Assembly: GCF_037038585.1 (NCBI RefSeq)
Contig: NC_092524.1
Location: 68,906,552-68,970,551 of the forward strand
Source of the DNA: Patagioenas fasciata
Lineage: Eukaryota > Chordata > Aves > Columbiformes > Columbidae
DNA length: 64,000 nt
Direction: 5' to 3'
The position numbers were made by a program, and so were the translations under genes. Positions 36,101 through 48,100 of this stretch are shown here, piece after piece. Position 1 is the first letter of the stretch; the number at the start of each line of letters is the position of its first letter. Under the pieces are notes generated by a model that did not search any database, was not told where the DNA came from, and worked only from the letters and a program-made list of their open reading frames with translations.

Positions 36101-39100
36101 AGCTTTGCATGCTGGGGCTTACCGACAAGTGATATAAAGCTAAAGCTTAAAGGATGTGGCTGCAAAAAAGCTCTATTTTAATGTTCTCTGTATTTAGTAG
36201 TTTCTATACAATCTTGCCAGATTGTATATAAAGCGCAGATTTTAAAGTTATTTTTAAAACACAAAAAGTTTTGACTATAAGGTCATATCAGTCCATCTCC
36301 TGAGTGTCCCTTCTTCCCTCGAAGAAATCTTTTGCGAAAATGATTTAAAATCTGTGGGACATGTATGAATTTATACCTATCAAAGCTACACGCTCATTAA
36401 CAATCAAACTAGTAATTGACAAGGGGGTCTAATTTTCAGTCAGACTTGGTTTTGAAAGGCACAGTATTATGTCGGCCTCTTAACTGATGAGGAATTGTCA
36501 CTGAAGGAGGTTGTAGACAGCAGTCTTGGGATTGGTATTATGAATTCAGTCACTAATTTGGCTCATTTGCCGTGTAATTAAGGAATATTTAATGTCCACA
36601 TGGAAAAGAGGCTGTTTCAGAATTGTACAACAGGAACTAAATTACCGCTATTACTGAATAATATATAATAGCGAGTTGTATTATTTGCTTGATGAGGCTG
36701 TGAAATGGAGCACGAAGCGCTTTTCTGTGCCGTTGAACTCCGTGCCCTCGCATCACCCACTCTGGCGCGCAGCTATTAGCCGGGATTTTAGCAAAAGGAA
36801 GCGCTTTGGATTGGCACCGTGATTAATATGTTGGGTTTCTTGGTGGAAAACATAGGGTGGGAGGAGGACGGGAATCCTGCAGCTTTAGAGTTACTGAAAG
36901 CCAATTAAAACCCACCTGAACAGAGAAAATGTCTGCTTCTTTGTTGAAGGCCTAACCCTGCAATTCTGTCTGTCTTAAGAATCGGGTTCTAGAAGGGGCT
37001 GTGCCTTCCTCAGGGCTGCAGGACCACCAGGAGCAGCTGATGGACCAGGAGCAGCAGCTGCTGCGGCAGGAGAACGAGAGGCTGCAGAGAGAGGTGCAGA
37101 GCGCTAAGACGGACCTAACGCACTCCAGGGAGAAGGTAACGAGAGCAAGGTGTGACGGATCACAGGTGGACCCTGTGTGCTAGGCAAGGCTCAGTGACTC
37201 GTGTTGGAACAGGCTGCCCAGGGCAGTGGTGGAGTCACCATCCCTGGAGGGGTTTAAAAGGCATTTAGATGAGGTTCTTAGGGACGTGCTAGAGTTAGGT
37301 TATGGTTGGACTTCATGATCCTGAGGGTCTCCTCCAACTGAAATTATTCTATGATTGTTTGGCAGAGGTAAAACAGGAGAGGATAGTTGCTCATTAGTTT
37401 GCAGAAAGAATGCACAATTGAATAGTTTTTCACAGAATCACAGAATCACACAGAATTCCAGAATGTCAGGGACCGAAAGGGACCTCAAACTCATCCAGTG
37501 CAATCCCCCCATGGAGCAGGAACACCCAGCTGAGGTTCCACAGGAAGGTGTCCAGGCGGGTTTGAATGGCTGCAGAGAAGGAGACTCCACAACCTCCCTG
37601 GGCAGCCTTGTCCTACCATTGGTTGTCACCGAGAAGAGCCTGGCTCCATCCTCCTGACACTCCCCTTTTCCATATTGATCCCCATGAATGAGTCCCCCCT
37701 CAGTCTCCTCTTCTCCAGCTCCAGAGCCCCAGCTCCCTCAGCCTTTCCTCACACGGGAGATGCTCCACTCCCTTCAGCATCTTTTTGTAGAATCATAGAA
37801 TCATTTTGGCTGGAACAGACCCTCAAGATCATCAAGTCCAACCATAACCCACCCCTGGCACTGCCCCACGTCCTGAGAACCTCATGTCCGTCTGTCCAAC
37901 CCTCCAGGGATGGTGACTCCAGCACTGCCCTGGGCAGCCTGTTCCAATGCCCCACAGCCCTTTGGGGAAGAAATTGTTCCCCACATCTAACTTCAACCTC
38001 CCCGGTGCAACTTGAGTTCATAATGGGCTGATTGAGAGATAGGGACTGATATCTTATCCATGCCAGATAGCACTAAGTATGCCCTTTGTTTTCCTTTATA
38101 TCTGCACTGAGTATGTGGACACGCTTACGATGTTTCAAACAGCTCGTTTTTTAAAGAAAATCCTGATAATCCTTGTTTAACATTCTGGTCCCACTTTCAG
38201 TTAACACCCTTCACATTTTTTTGCTTTCGTGAGAAATTCTTAATATTCTGAGCATTCTTTAAATTCAGTTTCTTGGCGCACAGCATTAGGCAAATTATGA
38301 GGAGGAGGAAGGGAAAGACCTTTTGTTCCTCAAAGCCTAAATGTAAAAAATATACCAGAATCTGTTATGACTCCGAAATCGATTGGTACTCGGTATTTTA
38401 GATGATGTAAATGTAACTTGATATTTGAATGGTCTGGAATGTCCTTCCCCATTTGTTCATCTCTGGTCTCTTTAGATCCGACAGCTGGAATCCACAATCC
38501 TTTCCCTGAAGCACCAAAAGCATCAAAGCCAGTCGGGTATCGTCAAAGCCATAGAGCAAGAGAAGTTAAGCTTGAAGAGAGAGTGTGAACAGCTGCAGAA
38601 GGAGTTGTCATCTGCAAACAGAAAGGTGCGTTTTAGGTGGTAAATGTGACTCAGTGCAAGACTTTGCATCTCTAAGAGCTAATGTGGTAAGCTGTAGTTT
38701 TCTCTTTTTACTCTCAGCTTTGTGTTCTTGGTCTCACAAATCCCTGTCCCAAGGAGCTGACTGTCTCTGTGCTTCTGCAGAGTGGGCGTTACCACTTTTA
38801 GATTAAAAATCAGTTGCGCTGTCTACTCTTTGAAAATTGTGTCAGAGTTGCTGTATAACATTGTCTTAGAGTGGAGCATCTCCCATGTGAGGAAAGGCTG
38901 AGGGAGCTGGGGCTCTGGAGCTGGAGAAGAGGAGACTGAGGGGGGACTCATTCATGGGGATCAATATGGAAAGGGGGAGTGTCAGGAGGATGGAGCCAGG
39001 CTCTTCTTGGTGACAACCAGTGGTAGGACAATTGACAATGGGTTCAAACTGGAACACAAGAGGTTCCACTTGAATTTGAGAAGAAACTTGTTGCTGGTGA

Positions 39101-42100
39101 GGGTGGCAGAGCCTGGCCCAGGCTGCCCAGGGAGGTTGTGGAGTCTCCTTCTCTGCAGCCATTCAAACCCGCCTGGACACCTTCCTGTGGAACCTCAGCT
39201 GGGTGTTCCTGCTCCATGGGGGGATTGCACTGGATGAGCTTTCCAGGGCCCTTCCAACCCCTGACACTCTGGGATTCTGTGAGATATCACTTTTAGCAAA
39301 ACATTTCACTTGTCCAGATACCTGTGTCTTTTAATCTTGAATTGTCTTCATGTGCATTGATTTGTGACTTGCCTGTTAAAAAAGACAAAATAAGAAATGA
39401 CCATCTAAAGTAACTTCTTGTCCTTAACAGATCAGTCAGATGAATTCTCTTGAACGTGAACTGGAAACCAGCTCAGAAAATGAAGGGCTAAGAAAAAAGC
39501 AAGTCAAACTGGACGATCAGTTAATGGAGGTACTTTTATATCGGTACTGAATAGTGTGGGGCTTCATCACTATCTCATTGAATCTATGAGTTTATGTTAA
39601 AATATTCTATATGTGTAGGAACACAGGAAACTAATCAAAGCAAGAATTAATCTCCTCTAGTGCCTAATCTCATCTTTCATGATCAAGACGTTACTGTGAC
39701 AAACACGTTTCTCTTGTTGTGATTCCTCGTAATTCACATAAGGCTTCAGTTATAAAATCAAAGAGCGAAGAAATGTTGTTTCTGAGCTTGAGGCAAGGCT
39801 AACACTTCCATTTTCCTTCCTGAAACATGTAACCTCGAGTTTCCTAACTAATATTTGTGTAATACTGCTCTAAACCTGTTCCTATTTACTGTGGGAGTAA
39901 TCTGCTGGATTTAAACCTTGCTATTTAATCCAGAGCGTGATAGATGAACAGTTTGCATAGTTTGCTGTTAATCGAAAGGCACGTGTGAGTGAAAACTTCA
40001 ACTGAGGGTCTTCCCGAGCCTGCTGTAAATGTGGATGTTTGGTCAGCACTGCTGGAGATGGATCATGCTGGATCTTAGGAACATTGCATTATTTGATGTC
40101 CTCCTTTACAGGAATGGCCAAATTATGCCTGAAGGTCAGGCAAGACCTGCGAGTTGTGTCTCAGCGGTCTTACCTAAGCTTCATCTCCTGAATTTGAGTT
40201 TAAAACAGAACATAAAAAACCCACCACAATTTTGACTTGTTCAATAAATCAAAGCATCTTCTAAATGAGACTTTCCCAACACTGTTTATTAATAGACTTC
40301 ATGTTTTTCACAAGTAAGCAAATGGGAAATGTTGTGCTGAATCTACTAAGTAACTAGCTGTAAAATTGTAAAAAACTTGATTAGAAAAGATGAGATTTTG
40401 ACAAGTTACTGAGAAGACTTGTTTCTATGCCCTGCGCTTTTCTTTGTACAGTCTTAATTAAGCTTGGGGAAAATTCCAAACACTCTTAAACCCTTTTGTA
40501 TGAACATCAAGCATGGAATAGCGTTTTCTCCCAAAGCTCACGTTTCAAACGCGCAGGACTTTAGTTACTCCTGATAGGACTTTCTGAGCAGGTGTGTGTA
40601 ACATTCACTTAGCACTTGATGACTTCTAACTTTCTCTTTTGTGCCTGTTCTCCTTTGTTCGTGGCTAACGTGTCTAGAGCTCAGTGGTTGGAACTAGCAG
40701 AGAAGGGTGCAGTTCTCTTTCTGAAATAGTGTGCGAAGGTAGAGCAATCGTTTTCAATGTCCTACCCTAGCATGGAGAAAACATTTATTTTATGGATTTA
40801 TTTATTTTTTTTATTCCATTTATCTTTTAAGTAAAGAAGCCACTATTCATTTTAATAGAAGATTTTTACTTGGGCAGCCGCATGAAAATCTTTGCGGTCA
40901 GTATATTGTGCAGTTTGATTCTGTAGGCCAAATTGCCTACTCCTAAGACATTGCCATGAAAACAGAAAGAAACAATCAATTGCATTCAAAAGAATAAAAC
41001 TGAACATAAGAAAATGAAAAGTGGCTCAACCCCTTCCTTCTAACCCATTGATTGTGAGGCTTGAAGGTGTTTTCATATTTATCTCCGATATCTGCATGCT
41101 TTCTCACCAGACTGTCAAATGTTTCCTTAATATTAACTGTGTCATCCTTAATAGTTTAGCAAGCTCGTTATTGTTCCACTTTCTTCCACAAATTAATGAC
41201 AAGACTGTACTGTTTTCATTAGCCATGCAACTGGTATTTATTTTAAGGTGCCATTAATATTAACTGTTTCTTCAGCTCTTCTATTAGATATTTGTGTGCC
41301 TACAGGAAACACTAAACAAATTCAATCACAAGCTCAATATTTTTGCTGTTTCTATTGTCAATAAAATAATAGCTCCTTTGCAGACAAGCTGATTCAAGAG
41401 AACGTCCCGATAGCTTAAAAAATACAAATAGTTTTATTTTAAAATACATACAAACCTGTTGGTTGTTTACCTGGGCCAGCAGAGATGTACAGATGCTGGG
41501 ATGGCCAGAAGAGCTGCTTATAGATGATTATATTACAAGAGATGCTTACAGATGAACTCAATAACTGACATATAATTATGAATTGAGGCCTTAATTCTAC
41601 CGCTTCTGAAAGGTAAAGTTAAAACCACTGCCATTATCTTAATGCCTCTTCCTAAGGGTAATGGTTTTAAGAGGTGAGAATTTTATGATGTGGCCATCTG
41701 AACTTTACGGGAAGAAAGTATTAAACTTATGCAAATGCAGCTTGTCTGAAACATTGGGGTTGTTTTACTGTACAGTTCTGGTCTTTTTAGTATTATAACC
41801 TATTATAACCGTGAGGTAGTCTTACCTGGCTTTTACTTTAGCCTAGAAAAATGCTAAATAGTGACATGAAACAGTCTTAGCTCTTAATATTGTCTGAAAG
41901 TTCATCTGATGCTGGGCAAGTTTATGTAACTTGGGCTCTCGTGGCCGCAGTTACCACAGTGAGGTAGGCCAGAAATGCCTTTTTTCTAGCCACTTTCATC
42001 AGTGGGACCAACACTTAATAAATAACATTGGGAAGCTAAACCATTTGGGACAAGGCTGTTCCGAGGTGCTTTTTTGGCTGTAGCGTGAACTATTATGAAT

Positions 42101-45100
42101 GTGATCCTTTTATTCAATGTGAGAGGCCTAGTTTTGCCAACTACAAGATTTCTCTGGTAGCAAAACTTCACAGAGGACACCTAGGACACATAAACGCTTT
42201 GGTATATGCTGCCTTTACACCATATAGACTTGCTGATGCATTTGGTGAACTTTAAGTGAAAGCAAGACTTAAATGTGGAGTTAAACTACTTCAAATTACT
42301 CCACGCATCCAGATCTCAAGGGCCCCTCTGAGAGCAGCACAGACACTTAGTTCTCTAGGCCTGCTATTTAACTCTGCTTGTGGCACGACTCGAATTGACA
42401 ATTGTATTATGTTAAAATTCCTACAGTCAGTAGAGAACATAACAAAAGATATACGGGATTTAAAATACTGAATTCTGAATGTAACGTAGCAGCTGGCATC
42501 AAACTACTTAGGGCATCAAACATGACATGGAAAATTTGTTTGGCTTTTGAGGGTGTTAACTCCCCATCTTAAATGAAAGACTATATAGAAGACTAAAGAA
42601 ATAATTAGCACTTGTGGGCAGCTTCTTCAGCCTCATGCTGGTGCTTTTATTTGTAAGTGGATGCTATCTTTAGAAGAGCTGCTGAGATCAAGGTTAAAAT
42701 TAAAAAGGACATTAAAGCTCACCAGAGGCCCATTTAACTTGGACAGGATGTCATCAGAAATTCAGTGAATTTATAATTCAGCTCTGAAATTAGGAATCAA
42801 AGCTCAGATTCCTTTAGACTCCAGAACCGCACGTAAAGATGCATCTCTTTTCATTGCAAAGAGAGAAGTTGCCTGTTGAGGTTCTGTTCTTAAGTTTAGG
42901 CTCGTTCCTCTTGTGCCCAGGAATTTGTTCGAGACTTAGCCTAGTGCATCGCTAACAACCACGTAGTACGAAGGCTGATGGTTGGTTTCTGTCGCTGCCC
43001 AGATGCTCCAGTCCAGCGGCAGCGCGATGCTTAGCCAGCCGTCCCGGGAGCTCCAGCAAGGCTGTGCCGTGGTGCCCAAGGACCAGCTCCTGCAGCTCCA
43101 ACACCAGCTCCTCCAAGCAGAGAGGAGAAGCCAACGTCTTCAGGAAGAACTCGAGAGCAGACCCTCTGCAACAAACGTGCAACAGGTAAAGCTCTCCTTA
43201 CTCCGCAGGCGACGACCTTAAAACCATATCGGGTTAGTCGTCTCGTTGTTTGGGTTTTGTTTTCAGATTCTGATGAGATCCATTCTCTGTTTATGCCAGT
43301 TCAAAAATGAAAATCCAGTTTATCAAAGATAGGTACAAACCAACCGACTTATCTAGCATATTTAGCTTGAGCCATAGCTTCATTCCGAAGTCCTCTTAAT
43401 AATCTTGAAATAGAAAAACACTCCCACCCACATTCAACTGGCTTTTCTCCTTCTGATCAATACACAAAGTGTTAATAGGAGTTTGCTTTGTTTTCTTTAC
43501 CTAAAGTCCATGTCTGGAACCATTGTTTAAAAAACACACTACACCACGTATTGCACAAGCACGTACGCATAAAATAGGGATTTGGGCTGTTGCTGTCATA
43601 TTCTGTCAGCTGTAATACAAACAAATTAATCCTTTTTATAAGGTCAGCCTTGCTTCATTAATTGGCCGTAAGACAATACATTGTTTGGAGAACACTGTTA
43701 ACATTATACAGACACTTCAGCTTTGGCATTTCTGAGGAAAAATGATTGAATTCCAAGAAAGATTACAGCCAATGCACATATTGGGTAGAGCCATGATTAG
43801 TGTTGATTTGGGTCTTTAACATGTAAAACTGAATTATAGGCAATAGGCAGAGAAGTTGGCATTTCCCATATAGGTGTAAGCTTGGGGACCAGGCTTGCCA
43901 AATGACTCTTTTCTTCAAAAAGTAACCAGATCTCTAAATCTCTGAAGCTTTGGCTCACAGAATCCCAGAATGTCAGGGGTTGAAGGGCCCTGGAAAGCTC
44001 ATCCAGTGCAATCCCCCCATGGAGCAGGAACACCCAGCTGAGGTTCCACAGGAAGGTGTCCAGGCGGGTTTGAATGGCTGCAGAGAAGGAGACTCCACAA
44101 CCTCCCTGGGCAGCCTGGGCCAGGCTCTGCCACCCTCACCAGGAACAAGTTTCTTCTCAAATTTAAGTGGAACCTCCTGTGTTCCAGCTTAAATCCATTA
44201 CCCCTTGTCCTATCATTGGTTGTCACCAAGAAGACCCTGGCTCCAGCCTCCTGACACTCCCCCTTTCCACATTGATCCCCATGAATGAGTCCCCCCTCAG
44301 TCTCCTCTTCTCCAGCTCCAGAGCCCCAGCTCCCTCAGCCTTTCCTCACACGGGAGATGCTCCACTCCCTTCAGCATCTTGGTGGCTGCGCTGGACTCTC
44401 TCCAGCAGTTCCCTGTCCTTCTGGAACTGAGGGGCCACAACTGGACACAATATTCCAGGTGTGGTCTCCCCAGGGCAGAGCAGAGGGGCAGGAGAACCTC
44501 TCTGACCTACTGACCACCCCCTTCTAACCCACCCCAGGTACCATTGGCCTTCCTGGCCACAAGGGCCCAGTGCTGGCTCATGGTCACCCTGCTGTCCCCA
44601 GGACCCCCAGGTCCCTTTCCCCTACGCTGCTCTCTAATAGGTCATTCCCCAACTTATATTAGAACCTGGGGTTATGGTTCAAGCCATAGGTCTTAAAAAC
44701 ATAATATTACATCTTTGTCTTCTGAGAAAATATGAAGCTCTAAGTAACTTAGATAAAATTCTAACACTTTTATTAATCTGTTAGCAGAAAAAAATCTTTA
44801 AATTTTAAATTCAGATTGCAGCTACACTTAAAATATATATACATGTGTGTGTATATATATATCAAAGAGCAAGTATTCAAAGCTCAAAAATATCTGAACA
44901 TGCTAATAGGGTATTCTGGAAAAAAGATATTATGGAGAGAGAATATAAGCAGTAACAGTTTCTAAGGTTTCCAAAACTTGAAGTGAGAATTCTTTTTTAA
45001 AAAGGCATAAAATCAAAAAGTTCCCCCCCCCCAAAAAAAAAAAGAACTGAACAGCAAATAATATAGGATAAGTAAAAATACATCAATTGTAGGTTCTCTC

Positions 45101-48100
45101 CCTTTCAGCTGGGTCCCAATAGACGTGCATTGCCAGGCTAATGTACTGGGTTACATAGAGTGGAAAGTAGAGCATGCAGTTGAGTTTTGAAATGGATCAA
45201 AGCCATATTCCAGCAGTAGGATCTGCAGATGAATGTTGTGTATTGCATTAGGAGTGATGACTCTGTAATTTCTCCTGTGAAAGCCTGAGAAACAATTTGC
45301 AAACTGGTCACATCCTGGAACTGCAGTTGTACAGATAAATCGCTGCTATGTTTCCTGTAAAAGCTTTTATTCCGGAAAGCTTCATTAATATTAAAGTAGT
45401 TTCAGAGAGGTTTTGCAAGTAATTGCAAATGCACCAACGCACTTAATCCATGTTTTAGGGTTAACATTTAGTTGAGCTTATGTCCCTTTTAATGTCCCCT
45501 TTAGCATCTTGAACAATTGCATCCTAATCCCTGTCCATCATCTTTTCACCAGTGAGTACAACGTCAGGTTATCCCTGCTTTCTGTGTAATTTAATCACTT
45601 AGTTTTGCTGCCTTGCACTTTGCAGCTTTCTTAGATCCCCGAGTCCTTCTGTGTAATATAAGGTACCCAAAGCTATCCCACTCCTGCTTTTCAATCACTG
45701 CTATGGTGGTTTGTGTTCTCGTTCATTTTACGATTGGTCCTGAGCTATTGTGCCCCCCAAGACTACTGTCATATGTTCAAATTTCACTAAACTTAAAGCT
45801 CCTGAGCCTTTTCTGCTGTGTTAATGTGTCTGGACTCTTCTGAACTCCCAATGGGTGTTTCCGCTGTGTCTGGTGCTGTGATTTGTACCCGCTGCACGGC
45901 AGCAATCTCATATTCCTTGCTCAATAACTAGGCTCAGGAGCCTGTTAATGACCCAATCTTAAGTTCTCTTAGAATCTCTGCTAACCAATATTGTTGTTCC
46001 GAGTTAGTTGCTCAATTTCCCGTTTCTTCAGCTCTTTATTTGAAAGGCCAAATAACCTCTGACCAACAGCTTGTCCGCCTGTTTCAGGAAAAGACTTAGA
46101 ACTGGGTTTAAAATAGAAATGCAAATAAGTTCTTTCAAAGGTCAGTTGGACTACATTTTACACAAATGCTCTTCAGCAATCTGTAAGGTTATATTCATAT
46201 ATATAGTGGCAGATTATTTCACAGAATCACAGGGTGTTTGGGTTTGAAGGGACCTCTGTAGATCTCCCAGTGCAACCCCCCTGCTCACGCAGGGTCCCAG
46301 AGCAGATCACACAGGCGGGTCCAGGCGGGTTTGAATGTCTCAGAGGAGACTCCACACCCGCTCTGGGCAGCCTGGGCCAGGCTCTGGCACCTCCCAGCAA
46401 AGAAGTTTCTGCTCATGTTCAGATGGAGCCTCCTGTGTTTGAGTCTGTGCCCGCTGCCCCTCACCCTGGCATCAGGCACCACTGAACAGAGTCTCTAAGA
46501 AACTTCACTGCTCTGCTAATTGCAGTTAATCGCCTCCAAAAGATGGGCGAGCCATCTGAGGACTCCTTACATCTAAAAAAAAGCATCCCAAACATCTCCT
46601 CAATGTGTAGCGCTACTTAGATAAATATGTGATACTCTGCATGCTCTCTTTTGTGCGTGTTTTTTGTTGGTTGTGCGTTGCTTGCTTTGCTTGTATCGGT
46701 GCTTTGCTTGAAGTACGCGTTACGTATTTACGAGCGAACCTGGATCTGAGGGTGAAGTATCCCACTTGCCTCCTTTCTCTAGGCCTTGCTACCGGAGCAG
46801 CGAGCAGTGCACGCAGATTCCTACCGGAGGATCGGGCACCTCTGACAGCTTGGCTGCTTGCGATCTCATTCCTTACCATGACAAACACACACAAACACAC
46901 GAACTGGCATAAGCTGAGAAACTTGAGGATCAAATTATTTTGTGCTTTTTCTAAAAAAAAAAAATTAATAATAATAATTTTTAAATCTCTGGTATTATTT
47001 CCTATTTATTCCTTTATTTTGTTGAAGTTCATAAACTGTCTTTTTTAACTTGTTACAAATACTTTTTTATTTATGTTATTTAAAACCTTGAGTTGGTCGA
47101 TGTGGAAAGAGACTATTTTTCTCAAATGGTGCTAATTTTATATGAGATCTGAAGAGATTCTGGGGTATTTATATTGCGTTTTTGTATAAGATGTATAAAC
47201 TTTCTAACAGGGGAAGATGACATTTTTTGATGTAAACGAAAATAAAATTGTTTTTAAACATAATGTCTCTTGTCTTACTAATATCAGTAGTTTCAGCTTT
47301 ATGAACAAGAATTTTAGACAAAATATTTCTTTGATACTGAGGATTGTCCTATCAGGACTTATGGGAAAGATTTGTAATAGGGGATATACTTAAGTACAGA
47401 TACTCAGCTTTTCTTCAGCAGATGTACCCGCACACTTAATGTGTGGTATATGGGCACATTCAGCTGCCGTGCCCGTAAAGTCAAAAGGCAGTGATTATGA
47501 ACACATTTGTTTCTTGGGTAACATTCCTTAGCGGTTTATTTCGTCCCAAATTACTAGATTAAACTGGATTTTTAATACTTTGAGAGGTCAGGAAAACACC
47601 TTTTTCAGGCCCGTGACTTTTTCTAGGTGGGAGCCACGCATCATTTCAGCTGTTTGCTTTCAAAGGTATTTTTGCTGTTATCTTTCTAGTGACCCTAAAG
47701 CTGATGCTTGAGCTGGCTTCTCCCATACACACGAAATAATATGAAGTTAGTTAGAACATTCTCAGATCAACTTTAAGCCAAAAAAAGAGGGATTTCAGGT
47801 ATTGAGAAAGCTATAATTTGTAGTTTCTACTTAACTACTCAAGCCCCCTGTGACCTGTGTGGAGTGTAAATTAGTCATGGGTTTGAATTCCAATCAAATT
47901 ATGAAATATAACTTGATTAGAAAGTCCCCTACAAGTCTTGCTGAACTGTACTTTGTTAATCCAGAGAAATACCCAGCCCAGCAACACTGTGCAGCTGCAT
48001 TTTCTATGACCCTACTGTAACTTCTGGTGTTCCACCAAATAAAATGTTAACTGGACTTCAATCAATCCCCTGAGGGGATCTTTCTACAGTGGTTTAGATG

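Larger units (their letters stand above)
43186..46782 (+). other. NIN: NIN intron before alternative terminal exon
   Basis: Contains two minus-strand CR1 copies, a TA/TG microsatellite (about 44830-44862) and a C-run followed by an A-run (about 45023-45043). Confidence 0.7.

Noticed and set aside
46629..47048. 139-residue plus-strand ORF across the alternative terminal exon
   Set aside because: It is in a different frame from the splice-consistent phase-0 frame and runs into poly-A and TAA-repeat sequence; no acceptor supports it.
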